A stretch of 64,000 nucleotides of DNA from Lysobacterales bacterium (GCA_028285525.1 JANQOZ010000015.1:167990-231989); one strand, 5' to 3'; shown: positions 43,297-52,165, counted from the stretch's first letter. Notes: generated from the sequence alone by a model not told the origin. A program made the numbers and translations.

Positions 43297-44355
43297 CTAT
43301 TCCCAGATCCAACCGGACTCTTTGGCGATGCGTTCAGCCGCCGCGTAGTGTGCCGCCAGCCCGGCCAGCGGCTGATCGTCCTCTCGGAATTCTCCGAACA
43401 GCGCTGTTGATGATCGGGACCGTACCGAGTCGACGACCGGGAGTTCTCTGCCGGGCTGGGTCAGCAGACGCTGCGCCAGCGGCGTCACCGCATACTCCAT
43501 CAGCTTCACTGCCGCCTTGCGGTTGGCTGCATTCCTGGCCAGGGCGACGGCGCTTACGTTCATGTGCACCCCGCGCCCGTCCTGCTCTACCGCGAGCGGC
43601 TTGACCTCAGCCAGCATAGCGGCTGCAGCTTTGCCGGCTTCTGGCATCAGCGGGTCGTAGCGTTGGGCCAGCAGGCGTTCGTAGTAGTAACTGTTGGCGA
43701 GCGTGATGTCGCAGGCACCCTGGAAGACGCCCTGAAGCTGAGCGATGTCCAGATCGGTGGGGGGGCGCGCGAGGTTGGCGACAAGTCCTTCGACAAAGCG
43801 CCTGGCGCTCGCCTCACCTTCGGCGGCAATTATGGAGGCCAGCAGCGATTGAACGTAGATCTTGTTGGCTGTTCGTACGCAGATCCTCCCCCGCCAGCGG
43901 CGGTCGGCAAGGGATTGATAGTTCGTGATCTGTGAGGGATCTACGCGGGATTCGGCGTAAAAGACCGAGCGGCTCCATTTGGCGATCGCAAACCAGAGGT
44001 TGTCGGGATGGCGGAAATGGTCCGGTACCGCCTGCCGCAGTCGCTTGGACGCCACCGGAGCCAGCAGATTGGCGCTGACGAGGTTCGCGAGGCGCCTGGC
44101 CTCCAGCGTGAAGACAACATCGGCGGGCGCGGAGCCTTCGGTGAGCGCCTGCTGAAGACCGCTCGCCGAGAGATATTGAACGTGTACATCGATGCCCGTC
44201 TCGACCTCAAAGACCTCGAGCAGCGGGTTGAGCGTGCCGGGATTCTGGTAGGCCAGAACATGCAGCTCGTCTGCGTTTATCGATAGAGACAGGCCCAGGC
44301 CCAGGAGCCAGCAGGTCGAAAGGCGGAGGCACCGGAACCAGACCGTCATGATCAT
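43297..44355 (-). CDS. Periplasmic iron-type (FbpA/FutA-like) substrate-binding protein, without transporter partners
   Basis: 352 residues from the ATG at 44355; alternative starts at 44376 and 44349 have no better ribosome-binding site. A signal peptide (CLRLSTCWLLGLGLSLSINA) precedes a two-lobed binding-protein fold: LHVLAYQNPGTLNPLLEVFE, ADVVFTLEARRLANL, and the sequence NSYYYERL, which matches the tyrosine cluster that binds ferric iron in this family. No permease or ATPase gene lies nearby, so it must work with a distant transporter or have another role. It follows the DUF2277 gene on the same strand with a gap of 10 bases. Confidence 0.8.
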   Translation of the reverse strand: MIMTVWFRCLRLSTCWLLGLGLSLSINADELHVLAYQNPGTLNPLLEVFEVETGIDVHVQYLSASGLQQALTEGSAPADVVFTLEARRLANLVSANLLAPVASKRLRQAVPDHFRHPDNLWFAIAKWSRSVFYAESRVDPSQITNYQSLADRRWRGRICVRTANKIYVQSLLASIIAAEGEASARRFVEGLVANLARPPTDLDIAQLQGVFQGACDITLANSYYYERLLAQRYDPLMPEAGKAAAAMLAEVKPLAVEQDGRGVHMNVSAVALARNAANRKAAVKLMEYAVTPLAQRLLTQPGRELPVVDSVRSRSSTALFGEFREDDQPLAGLAAHYAAAERIAKESGWIWE

Positions 44356-44365
44356 ATGGCTGCAG

Positions 44366-44635
44366 TCAAACGCCATGACGCTTTTGCCAGCGTGCTCTGG
44401 CGCGCGCGGCCTCCGTTTCCCGGTTTCTGGGTTCGGCGCGGGTCACCAGGCTGTCGAGGAGCTGCTGCGAAGCCTGGGCCACGGACCGCACCGCTGCGTC
44501 GAAGGCCTCCTGGTTGGCGACGGACGGTCGGGTACTGCCGGAGATTTTGCGAACGTACTGCAGGGCGGCGGCCTGAATTTCGTCGGTCGTCGCCGGCGGC
44601 TCGAAGTTGAACAGGGTGCGGATATTTCGACACAT
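44366..44635 (-). CDS. DUF2277 family protein
   Basis: 89 residues from the ATG at 44635. The open frame extends 77 codons further upstream, but the conserved family start MCRNIRTLFNFEPPAT shows this is the real beginning. The rest is helical: EIQAAALQYVRKISG, then QEAFDAAVRSVA, ending in an Arg-rich tail (ETEAARARARWQKR). DUF2277 proteins are short, widespread and uncharacterised; no function is assigned. It likely forms a unit with the iron-type binding protein gene downstream. Confidence 0.88.
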   Translation of the reverse strand: MCRNIRTLFNFEPPATTDEIQAAALQYVRKISGSTRPSVANQEAFDAAVRSVAQASQQLLDSLVTRAEPRNRETEAARARARWQKRHGV

Positions 44636-44822
44636 GACTGAGAGCGACCTTTGGGGGGCTTCGATTGACGCTATTATGCCTACTGGAACGGGGTGCGACG
44701 GAATGACGTCGGCAACAAAGCACAAGGGGAACAGCCATGAGGAAACCAGCTGCCGCGTCTGCTGCGGCCGGCTCAACTCTGTTGCGTAGATCTTCGCCGC
44801 GGCGCATGCCGGGGCAAAAGCA

Positions 44823-46295
44823 ATGATGGGTGTCATCGGCAAGGCGGTCCTGTACGCGGCGGGCATCGTCGGTTGTCTTTTGCTCAGCGCCTCCGCTGAG
44901 ACCTGGCTTTCTCTGGTCGGCGCGGCAGACAGCCCCGCGCTGCTTCAGGGCACCAGGCAGCTTCTGCTCGTCGCAGCCTGGCTGATCGGGGCGATGCTGG
45001 TGAATCACCTGATCCGGGTGATTGTCTGGGACGGGATTGTCGGCCGAACTCTCGGCCACGCGGTGCCGGTGCTGCTTACCCAGCTTTCAGCGGCAGTGGT
45101 GCTGTTCATCGCTACGCTGTTCATCGTCCATCACGTCTTCGGCGCCAGCATTCTCGGCTTCCTGACCGCCCTCGGCGCCGTCAGCGTGGTGATTGCTTTT
45201 GGCCTCCGGGGTCTGGTTTCGGACTTGTTTACGGGCCTGGCAATCAACGTTGAGCAGCCGTTCCAGATCGGCGACTGGATCGCCTTCTATGACACCCAGG
45301 GAGGGCGGCATGAGGGGCAGGTGGTGCAGATCAACTGGCGCACGACGCACCTGGTGGCAGAAAACCAGAACTACCTGGTCATCCCCAATCGCGAAATCGG
45401 CGATTCCACCGTCATCAACTACTGGAGACCTAAGCGCGCGAATCGCTTTGAGCTGACGCTGACGCTGGATTATGCCGTGGCGGTCGAGGAAGCACGCCGA
45501 ATTCTGCTGGCCGCCGTATCAGCGGTCCTGGACGCGCCGGGCTTCGACAGCGGTCCAAAGCCGCAGGTGCTCGTGGACAAGCTGGACGAAGACGGCGTGA
45601 AGTATCTGGTGCGTTACTGGATCACGCCCTGGGACGGCACGTCCCCGTCACTGTCCCGCGATGTGGTGCAAACCAGCATCATGAAGCACCTGCGGCTGGC
45701 GGGCGTAACGCCAGCCTACGCCAAGCTGGAGCACTTCCAGCAGCCGAAACCTGAGGTGCTGACCGCCGGTGCGTCAGCGCACCTGCCGATTCGCCAGATG
45801 CTAGGCCTGATGGACTTTTTCTCGCCGCTTAACGAAGACGAGCTGGATCAGGTGGTGAGCAAGGGCGAGACCGCCTCCTGGGCCTCGGGTGACACCCTGC
45901 TGACCGAGGGTGATGAGGGCGCGTCCATGTTCGTCGTGCTGCAGGGGCTGCTGGACGTTTGGCTGCAGCCCGAAGGGCAGCAGGAGATCCGCGTTGGGCA
46001 AATCGAAGCCGGCGAATTTTTTGGCGAGATGTCGCTGCTGACCGGCGAGCCGCGCGGCGCCACGATTCGTGCCGCGACACCGGTGCTGACTTTGGAGATC
46101 ACCAAGGCGGTGATGCAGCAGCTCCTGACCGATCGGCCAGCCCTGATGGAACGGATTTCAGAGCTTGTGGCCAGTCGTCAGCGGGCGACACGACAGGCTC
46201 GGGACGAGCAGGTCAGCGAGCTGACGCCGGCTGATGTCGGCAACGGGACGGCACAGCTGATTCAGAAAATTAAGGCATTCTTTGGTCACGTATGA
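44823..46295 (+). CDS. MscS-type mechanosensitive channel with C-terminal cyclic-nucleotide-binding domain
   Basis: 490 residues; ATG codons at 44823 and 44826 are both possible. Four membrane segments lie in residues 1-150, the last being the pore helix (LGFLTALGAVSVVIAFGLRG). The MscS beta domain follows (FQIGDWIAFYD, QINWRTTHL, VIPNREIGDSTVINY), and a cNMP-binding domain occupies about 330-450 (LTEGDEGASMFVVLQG, EFFGEMSLLTGEPRGATIRA). The phosphate-binding cassette GEMSLLTGEPRGA is close to the CRP/EPAC consensus with its Glu and Arg, so nucleotide binding is likely. The channel may be gated by both membrane tension and a cyclic nucleotide. It is divergent from the DUF2277 gene. Confidence 0.88.
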   Translation: MMGVIGKAVLYAAGIVGCLLLSASAETWLSLVGAADSPALLQGTRQLLLVAAWLIGAMLVNHLIRVIVWDGIVGRTLGHAVPVLLTQLSAAVVLFIATLFIVHHVFGASILGFLTALGAVSVVIAFGLRGLVSDLFTGLAINVEQPFQIGDWIAFYDTQGGRHEGQVVQINWRTTHLVAENQNYLVIPNREIGDSTVINYWRPKRANRFELTLTLDYAVAVEEARRILLAAVSAVLDAPGFDSGPKPQVLVDKLDEDGVKYLVRYWITPWDGTSPSLSRDVVQTSIMKHLRLAGVTPAYAKLEHFQQPKPEVLTAGASAHLPIRQMLGLMDFFSPLNEDELDQVVSKGETASWASGDTLLTEGDEGASMFVVLQGLLDVWLQPEGQQEIRVGQIEAGEFFGEMSLLTGEPRGATIRAATPVLTLEITKAVMQQLLTDRPALMERISELVASRQRATRQARDEQVSELTPADVGNGTAQLIQKIKAFFGHV

Positions 46296-46342
46296 AGCGA
46301 AGTTTGCGGGCTTTTCGACCATTTCACTTCATCAACTAAAAG

Positions 46343-46382
46343 AGAACGATTTGAAAAGAATAATCAATTTCAAAGATTGATA
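46343..46382 (+). promoter_or_regulatory. AT-rich candidate operator before the IDH-like gene, shared with the dab locus
   Basis: Elements in order: AGAACGATTT (46343-46352), TTGAAAAGAAT-N5-ATTTCA (46351-46372) and GATTGATA (46375-46382). ATCAAT (46363-46368) and ATTGAT (46376-46381) form an inverted repeat. The same three elements occur in the dabB/lysR gap at 52218-52270 in the reverse order. This fits a shared LysR-type site, but the DNA match is the only evidence. Confidence 0.5.
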
Positions 46383-46424
46383 GCTCCGCGCTATGGTTGC
46401 GGCTGTTCTCAATAGGTTCGCACC

Positions 46425-47447
46425 ATGGCACAGGTAAACAGCCAGCCGCTCGGCGTTTCGGGCACCGGTCTTTCGCTTGCGGCAACGCCGGCTGAGGCGA
46501 TTGTCCAGGTCGACGGTCAACCTGCTGCGCTGGCGCAGCTCCAACCGCTCGCCGCGCTGCTGCGGGCCGCAGGGGCGCGCCTCGCGCTGACCCAGGATTC
46601 GCTGACCGAACGGTCGGCACAACCCGGCTTTGCGGAAGGCTCCTGGCTGCGTATGCACAGCGAGCTGACGCCGCTGGCGACGCCTGAACAAGGCGGCGCC
46701 GGAGAATTCTCTCATTACCCCGTGCTCGGCCTGCGCGGTATCCTGCCAGGCAAGAACAGCCGGCTTCGACTATCGATTCTCGGCGTTTCCCCCGACATGA
46801 GTCCGGAAACGCTTCGGGCCGCGGTGGCTTTTGCCGCGCCCGGGATCAGCAGTCCGGTGGTCGGCGTCTGTTCGAGTCTGTCGGCAGACGTGATGCCGGG
46901 TGATCTGCCGGCGATTGCGGGCGAGGACGATCCTCGCGTGGAGTCGGTCGATCTGGGATTGTGCGCCGCACAGCTCATTCACGGGGAATGCCCGCTCGAT
47001 CTCGACGTCCTGGTGGTGCCCGCCTCCGAGGCTCCGCAGCTGGCCCGGCAGGCGACCGCCGCAGCGGGCACTCGCGGACTGCAGGTCAAGGCGGTTGTTT
47101 CAGAGGCCGGAACCCGCGTCAGCGTTCTACCGTATTCCTGGGTCAATCAGCCGCACATGGACCCGTCTGGCGCCATCCTCGCGGCCGTCACGCTGCTGCG
47201 GACGACGGGTCAGCGAAACGTTGCCGAACGGCTGCACAATGCGTGGCTGGCAACGCTCGAAGCTGGCGTCCATACGGCCGCCCTCAAGCATATTGCGCCC
47301 TACACAAGGCAGGTGTCTTGCGAAGCGTTTTTCGACGCGGTCGAGGCCAGCCTCGGGGCAAGGCCGGAGCGCCTGACGCCCGTTCGCTATGGTCACCAGC
47401 CGCAAAAGGATCGCGGCACGCCCCCCACGCTTCAGCTCGTCCGCTAG
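46425..47447 (+). CDS. Isocitrate/isopropylmalate dehydrogenase-like protein lacking catalytic motifs
   Basis: 340 residues. I found no conventional domain in the first half. The second half lines up by eye with the C-terminal part of isocitrate and isopropylmalate dehydrogenases: VDLGLCAAQL with the position of VDNxxMQL, LDVLVVPASEA with FDVLVMPNLYGD, DPSGAILAAVTLLR with NPTAxLLSAxMMLR, LHNAWLATLEAG with the LExALxxTLEEG helix, and SCEAFFDAVEASLG with the last helix. The metal-binding Asp of the GDIxSD loop and the HGSAP NAD loop are missing, so it should be inactive as a dehydrogenase. It faces the dab operon tail, and its upstream region shares elements with the dab control region. A binding or regulatory protein tied to CO2 metabolism is one possibility. 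Homology is inferred, not proven. Confidence 0.65.
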   Translation: MAQVNSQPLGVSGTGLSLAATPAEAIVQVDGQPAALAQLQPLAALLRAAGARLALTQDSLTERSAQPGFAEGSWLRMHSELTPLATPEQGGAGEFSHYPVLGLRGILPGKNSRLRLSILGVSPDMSPETLRAAVAFAAPGISSPVVGVCSSLSADVMPGDLPAIAGEDDPRVESVDLGLCAAQLIHGECPLDLDVLVVPASEAPQLARQATAAAGTRGLQVKAVVSEAGTRVSVLPYSWVNQPHMDPSGAILAAVTLLRTTGQRNVAERLHNAWLATLEAGVHTAALKHIAPYTRQVSCEAFFDAVEASLGARPERLTPVRYGHQPQKDRGTPPTLQLVR

Positions 47448-47466
47448 TCCGCTTCCGCTAGCTCAG

Positions 47467-47488
47467 GGCGCTCGCGTCGGCGAGCGCC
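47467..47488 (+). terminator. Hairpin after the IDH-like gene
   Basis: Nine-base perfect arms GGCGCTCGC (47467-47475) and GCGAGCGCC (47480-47488) enclose GTCG, 19 bases after the stop. The trailing TCATCCTCTCG is only mildly T-rich. The remaining part of this 290-base gap holds a second hairpin at 47679 and no ORF I would defend. Confidence 0.5.
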
Positions 47489-47678
47489 TCATCCTCTCGA
47501 GCAACCGTCGAGAACCCAATCCCCAGCCTTCTATCTCCGAGTCCTGAAGAGCGGCGCCGTTTGCATGATCCTGCGCATATCTCGGACCCTCTCAGTCGGG
47601 CCGGCCTTAGCCTTGGTGACCCAAAAGCGAGGCAGGCAGAACTAAATCAAGCTCTCGAATGAGCACAGAAACGACAAC

Positions 47679-47702
47679 GGCCGGCCCGTTAGAGGGCCGG
47701 CC
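47679..47702 (-). terminator. Hairpin at the end of the dab-arsR operon
   Basis: Nine-base perfect arms GGCCGGCCC and GGGCCGGCC with a GTTAGA loop. On the minus strand it is followed by GTTGTCGTTTCTG, a loose T-rich stretch, 35 bases past the arsR stop. It is suited to ending the leftward dabB-dabA-arsR transcript. Confidence 0.5.
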
Positions 47703-47737
47703 GCTTAACGAACCAGCAAAGGTAAAGGGGGCGCCGC

Positions 47738-48106
47738 CTAGTGACGGCTGGGTGAGAACGCCCCGACCCAGAGCTTGCGGGCGTCTTCGAGCTGTTCGTC
47801 GGTAACGCCGTGGATGTTGTTGGCGATAAAGTCCACACCCTCAACCAGCCACCAGGCCAGCCGGCTGGAGGACAGATCATAGAGCCGCTCTCGTCCGCGG
47901 GGCGTTTCATCGACCAGGCGGTTGGTGCGCAGCGTCGACAGATGCTGGGAGACCCGCGTCGGCGGCAGCTCCAGGCTTTCGGCAATGCTGCTCACGCTGT
48001 GCTGACCGCGGCTGGCGAGGAGCTGCACGATCAGAATCCGGTCAGGGTGCGCGAGGACCTTTAGAAAGCCAGCCAGCTCACGCGCTACGATTTTCCGATT
48101 GGGCAT
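47738..48106 (-). CDS. ArsR/SmtB family winged-helix regulator
   Basis: 122 residues. ALKVLAHPDR-type opening (FLKVLAHPDRILIVQLLASRG), recognition region SLELPPTRVSQHLSTLRTNR and a beta wing TPRGRERLYDLS. The classical metal-binding ELCVC motif is absent, so it probably senses something else. It begins 2 bases after the dabA stop and is thus the third gene of the dabB-dabA-arsR operon. A role in setting operon expression is inferred from this position. Confidence 0.9.
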   Translation of the reverse strand: MPNRKIVARELAGFLKVLAHPDRILIVQLLASRGQHSVSSIAESLELPPTRVSQHLSTLRTNRLVDETPRGRERLYDLSSSRLAWWLVEGVDFIANNIHGVTDEQLEDARKLWVGAFSPSRH

Positions 48107-48108
48107 CG

Positions 48109-50598
48109 TCAGGCAGCCTGAGTTCGTTCAGCGTCAGCGGCATGGTCGGCGACGGCCGCCCACTCGGCGCCGCCGGGCCGGCGCCGCCAGAGCTGGCCGC
48201 GCTTGTCGAGGACGTGGAGCTGAATCCACTCGTTGTCGACCAGTTCGCGCAGCGACTCGTGGCGGCTGATGATGTCGTTCACCGCGGCGCGAGGCGCCTC
48301 GATGATTGCGGTCAGCCGCAGCGGCTCGTGCACAAACTCCGTACCGTTGTGAAGCGACTGCATGGGCAGGCCGGAGCGCAGGTCTCCGCCGACGCCCTCG
48401 AGCACGCCGATGCCGCCCACCACGTTATGCAGCGTTTTGTCGCCGCTGCCGAAGCGCCGGTTGTCCACGGTCGATCCGTAGTACTGCAGCGTGATCCAGC
48501 TGGCGACCACCAGGGGCGCGGTGAGGATTGTCTCTAGCACCTTAAACTGCGGATCGCTGTCCGCGCTGTAGTTGTGGAGAAAGCTGCGGCCTTCGAGCGA
48601 AAGCTGACGCGTCCGCTCCCGCGGCGCGGCGATGAACGCCCGGCAGCCCGCCAGGCCCCACTCGGGCCGGACCTCTGACCAGTCGCCCGCGCGCGTCGCG
48701 GCAGCTTCGTCCAGATCTGCACCGGAGTTTGCCATCGACATGGCGCGCTCCTGACGCACCAGCCGACCCGCCTGGTCCAGCTGCTCAGCCAGTTTTTCAA
48801 GCTGCGTGGCGTCGCTTGAAGGCACACCTTCGAGATCGAAGAGGGTCACTTCGTCGGTGGTCGTGTCGTGAAGACCGGCGACAAACAGGGTGTCTTCCGG
48901 AATTGCGATCGAACGGGCATTCAGCCGACCGCGAACATAGCGATCGTTCAGCAGTTCGGCCGCGAGGCGAGCGTTGATGTCACCGGCGTGGCCGCCGCAG
49001 GCGCCGCAGTCCAGCGCTGAAGCGTACGGGTTGTTGCTGGAGGTGGAGCCGTGACCGACAAACAGCACTAGCGGCGCAAAGTTGCGGGTCAACGACATGC
49101 CGCGAAGCAGGCCCTCAGCCATGTCGACTTTTTCAGTGAGGTCCAGCGCGACGGTTGGCTTGAGTTCGCTGGCGCTGTGGCTGCAGCGATGTTCATCGCC
49201 CTTGATCGCCTGGTAGAGCTTCGGCAGGTAGGTGACACCGAGTGCCTCAACGTAGCCGAAAGCGGCCACGGCAGCCCGCTGGAAACGGCTCCAGCGGCTG
49301 CTCAGCGCGCGCTTAACCGAAGAGGTCAGCAGCTTCTCCGACGCGATCGAGTCGCCACCATCGACGGCGTAGTGGCTCGGTTCGAGCAGTACCGGGCATC
49401 GTGCCGACTGTCCGGTCTCGTCCTCATAGCCGATCGGCAGCCCGAAGAAACCGGCAAAACCAATCGTTTCTGCCTGCGGGCTGACTGACTCCAGCGCCCG
49501 GCGAAAACGCTCCGAGCGTACGTCGATGCAGAACGCCGCCTGAAGCTGCGGCCGGCTTTCCTCGGTATCCGATGCCGTGTTCTGTGCTTCCAGAATCTGC
49601 GCCGCCATCCGGCGCTGCTCGGCTCGCTCGAAGGCGAGCTGCATGACCTGGTCGGCGCCGCGGGTGCCGTACCACTGCGTTTGGTCTTCCTGCGCGTACT
49701 GGGCGAGGCTGATCTGCCAGTCGCGCTTGAGACGCTTATCGCCCAGCGACTGAAAAAGCGTCAGCTCCCAGGCTGCGCGAATTGCCAGCAGCTGGCGGGC
49801 GGCCGAACCGTTCTCACCGCGCAGCTCGCGCGTCCAGCCCCGATAGCGGGCGTAGCCGGCCCAGCCCGCGACGTCACAAAGCAGCCGGTGGAAATAATCG
49901 GACAGCAGCTCCGGCGCGACGCCCAGCGTCTGCGGAACCTGCTGCAGCAGCGAGAACGCATCCGCGGGCAGGCCGGCGAAGATTGCCCGCGCGCCGTTCA
50001 AGCCAAGCAGCTCAGCGCTGCGGTCGATCGACGCGCGTTGGCGGTAGGACACCCAGGGATCCCGAGCTTCGCCGCGCGCTGACCAGACGGCGACGCCCTG
50101 GTCAAAGTAGTCGCTGGCCCAGTTCGAGATGTTGTTCACCAGGAAGGCCTCCCAGGTGATCCCGGTCGCCTGTTCAGCCAGCGTTGCAAACGTCGGCAGC
50201 TGAAACTGCGCATGGTCGGGCGCGGCGCGAAGGGCCTCCGCGCGGATGGTGTCCGGCGTTGTGCCGAGCGGCATTTCACCGGCGAGCTCGGTGATCGCCA
50301 GCTCGAGATCCTGGTCTTCAATGCGCTCTTCGGCAAGCAGCCGCGCATAGTAGCTGCGTGGCATGGTCAGCCGGGCGCCGGCCGCTCGGGCCATGCTGCG
50401 GCCGGCTTCGCCCAGACCCTGTGAAGCCAGGCCCAGCAGCGGGTTGACCGCAACAAAATGCTTCAGCGGCCAGAGCGGCGCGATGCGGGCGCTCGCTGCA
50501 ACGGCCGCTTGGTCGACGGTGAGGTCCAGATCGGCTGGGGCGTTTTCGGCGTCAGGTCCGTTGACGGCAGAGGCAAGAGCTTGAGTCGAGTTTTGCAT
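48109..50598 (-). CDS. dabA: Inorganic carbon uptake protein DabA (DUF2309)
   Basis: 829 residues, ATG at 50598 with AAGGA six bases upstream. DabA is the cytoplasmic, beta-carbonic-anhydrase-like subunit of the DAB complex, thought to hydrate CO2 vectorially with energy from DabB. The zinc site is complete: Cys357 and Asp359 in FCIDVRSERF, His516 in GHGSTSSNNP and Cys531 in ALDCGACGG; the 15-residue spacing from His to Cys equals that in the characterised Halothiobacillus protein. The N-terminus has PLWPLKHFVAVNPLLGLA, which is also typical. It lies 10 bases downstream of dabB and 2 bases before arsR. Confidence 0.94.
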   Translation of the reverse strand: MQNSTQALASAVNGPDAENAPADLDLTVDQAAVAASARIAPLWPLKHFVAVNPLLGLASQGLGEAGRSMARAAGARLTMPRSYYARLLAEERIEDQDLELAITELAGEMPLGTTPDTIRAEALRAAPDHAQFQLPTFATLAEQATGITWEAFLVNNISNWASDYFDQGVAVWSARGEARDPWVSYRQRASIDRSAELLGLNGARAIFAGLPADAFSLLQQVPQTLGVAPELLSDYFHRLLCDVAGWAGYARYRGWTRELRGENGSAARQLLAIRAAWELTLFQSLGDKRLKRDWQISLAQYAQEDQTQWYGTRGADQVMQLAFERAEQRRMAAQILEAQNTASDTEESRPQLQAAFCIDVRSERFRRALESVSPQAETIGFAGFFGLPIGYEDETGQSARCPVLLEPSHYAVDGGDSIASEKLLTSSVKRALSSRWSRFQRAAVAAFGYVEALGVTYLPKLYQAIKGDEHRCSHSASELKPTVALDLTEKVDMAEGLLRGMSLTRNFAPLVLFVGHGSTSSNNPYASALDCGACGGHAGDINARLAAELLNDRYVRGRLNARSIAIPEDTLFVAGLHDTTTDEVTLFDLEGVPSSDATQLEKLAEQLDQAGRLVRQERAMSMANSGADLDEAAATRAGDWSEVRPEWGLAGCRAFIAAPRERTRQLSLEGRSFLHNYSADSDPQFKVLETILTAPLVVASWITLQYYGSTVDNRRFGSGDKTLHNVVGGIGVLEGVGGDLRSGLPMQSLHNGTEFVHEPLRLTAIIEAPRAAVNDIISRHESLRELVDNEWIQLHVLDKRGQLWRRRPGGAEWAAVADHAADAERTQAA

Positions 50599-50608
50599 AA
50601 CGGTTCCT

Positions 50609-52165
50609 TCAGACAGCGTCAGATCGGCGGCTTGAGAACGCGCCCAGCCAGCGGTTTACGATGAGATTGATGTAAAGGCCCTGCGACAGGTGGTGGCGAA
50701 GCGCCGCCATGGTGCCGTCGCGCCCGTGCAGCCAGCGGCCCTGGGCGACGGTCATCAGCAGGCAGGCGGTCAGCAACGATCCCAGCAGGATTTTTGCCGC
50801 CAGCCCGAGCTCCGGCGTTGCCGGCAGCGTGGTTGCCAGCAGCCAGTGCGCCACGAGCTGGATTCCGAAGTACAGCGCTGATGCCCCGGCAACGGAGGCG
50901 AGCAGCAGGCTGTACACCTTCAGCGTCTGACGTCCCGCGTCAGCGTAGAGCCAGGCGCCCATGACAAAGATGGCGCCAAGGGACACCACCACCGGCGCTT
51001 CCTGCCACGACATGCCGAGCGTGGCGCCCACGGTGACGTAGGCGCCCAGCATCAGCGCGAGCAGAGGAAGGCCGGCGTACCAGGAAGATGCCTGACGCGC
51101 GCTGGTCCAATGCCCCTCGCGGACGCTCGCGACCGCGCCGCCCGAGCCCAGAAACGCATAGGCCTTATAAAGTGAGTGGCCGACGAGGTGTACCACCGCG
51201 GCCGAGTACGCGCCGAGGCCGCATTGGGCCATCATGAAACCCATCTGGGCTACCGTTGAATAGGCCAGAGAGCCTTTCACCGTGGGCTGGGTCATCATCA
51301 TGGCGGCGCCCAGGATCGCCGTGGTAATCCCCACACCGGCCACCACCAGCGACACGGTGGGCGTCAGCGTCATCAGGTCGGCGAAACGCAGGATCAGAAA
51401 ACCGCCGGCGTTAACCACACCTGCGTGCAGAAGTGCTGACACCGGCGTCGGCGTTTCCATGACTTCAACGAGCCAGCCATGAGAGGGGAACTGCGCCGAT
51501 TTGAGCATGGCAGTCAGGGCGATGAGGGAGGCAGCGACCGCCAGTCCAGTGGTGTCGCCCGTGGTTGCGTCGAACGCTTTTAGTGCAGCGAGCAGCTCCG
51601 ACAGATTGGCGGTGCCAAGCGTGTCGATCAGGATGCCAAAGGCGATGATCAGCGACAGGTCTCCGACCCGCGCCAGCATGTACTTTTTGCCTGCCGCAAC
51701 ACGTGCGCCGGGGCGCTCGGGCCGAAACAGCAGCAGCTGATGCAGACACAGGCTCATCGCAACCCAGGCAAGCATCATCAGATACAGGTTGTCGGCGATC
51801 ACCAGGGTGGTGACAGCGGCCAGCGTGAGAGAGAGCTGGCTCATGAACTGCGGATGGCGCGCATCGCCCTGCAGATATTGCCGGCTGTAGTGCAGTACCG
51901 TGCCGCCGATCGTGCTGACCAGCAGCAGCAGGGTGACGCTCAGCGCGTCCAGTCGAGCCGCCAGCCCAAGGCCTGCCTTGCCCAGCAGAGGACTGTCGCC
52001 CGCGCCCGTCAGAGCAGCCACCAGCGCGGCGAGCACCGCAATGCCGGCGGGCGCGAACGCAGCCGCCGTCGGCCAGCCGTAGGGCTGTCGGCGCAGATAG
52101 ACGGCCAGACCCAGGAAGGTCGCGGGCGTCAGCAGCGCAATTGCATGAAACCATTGAATATTCAT
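50609..52165 (-). CDS. dabB: DAB complex membrane subunit DabB (NuoL/MrpA-like proton-conducting protein)
   Basis: 518 residues from the ATG at 52165; an in-frame GTG at 52177 is also possible. About thirteen membrane segments. Conserved proton-antiporter-like residues are seen in the region KSAQFPSHGWLVEVMETPTPVSALLHAGVVNAG (written in parts here: KSAQFPSHGW, ETPTPVSALLHAG), and in GHSLYKAYAFLGSG. DabB supplies cation-driven energy to DabA for accumulation of bicarbonate. No respiratory complex I genes are nearby, which argues against a NuoL assignment. First gene of the operon and divergent from lysR. Confidence 0.9.
   Translation of the reverse strand: MNIQWFHAIALLTPATFLGLAVYLRRQPYGWPTAAAFAPAGIAVLAALVAALTGAGDSPLLGKAGLGLAARLDALSVTLLLLVSTIGGTVLHYSRQYLQGDARHPQFMSQLSLTLAAVTTLVIADNLYLMMLAWVAMSLCLHQLLLFRPERPGARVAAGKKYMLARVGDLSLIIAFGILIDTLGTANLSELLAALKAFDATTGDTTGLAVAASLIALTAMLKSAQFPSHGWLVEVMETPTPVSALLHAGVVNAGGFLILRFADLMTLTPTVSLVVAGVGITTAILGAAMMMTQPTVKGSLAYSTVAQMGFMMAQCGLGAYSAAVVHLVGHSLYKAYAFLGSGGAVASVREGHWTSARQASSWYAGLPLLALMLGAYVTVGATLGMSWQEAPVVVSLGAIFVMGAWLYADAGRQTLKVYSLLLASVAGASALYFGIQLVAHWLLATTLPATPELGLAAKILLGSLLTACLLMTVAQGRWLHGRDGTMAALRHHLSQGLYINLIVNRWLGAFSSRRSDAV

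Noticed and set aside
44636..44866. Upstream extension of the DUF2277 frame to 166 residues
   Set aside because: The family starts at MCRNIRT; the extra 77 residues are low in conservation signs and cover the divergent intergenic region.
50609..52165. NuoL or MrpA subunit identity for the membrane protein
   Set aside because: The dabA gene follows directly and no complex I or Mrp partner genes are present, so DabB fits better.
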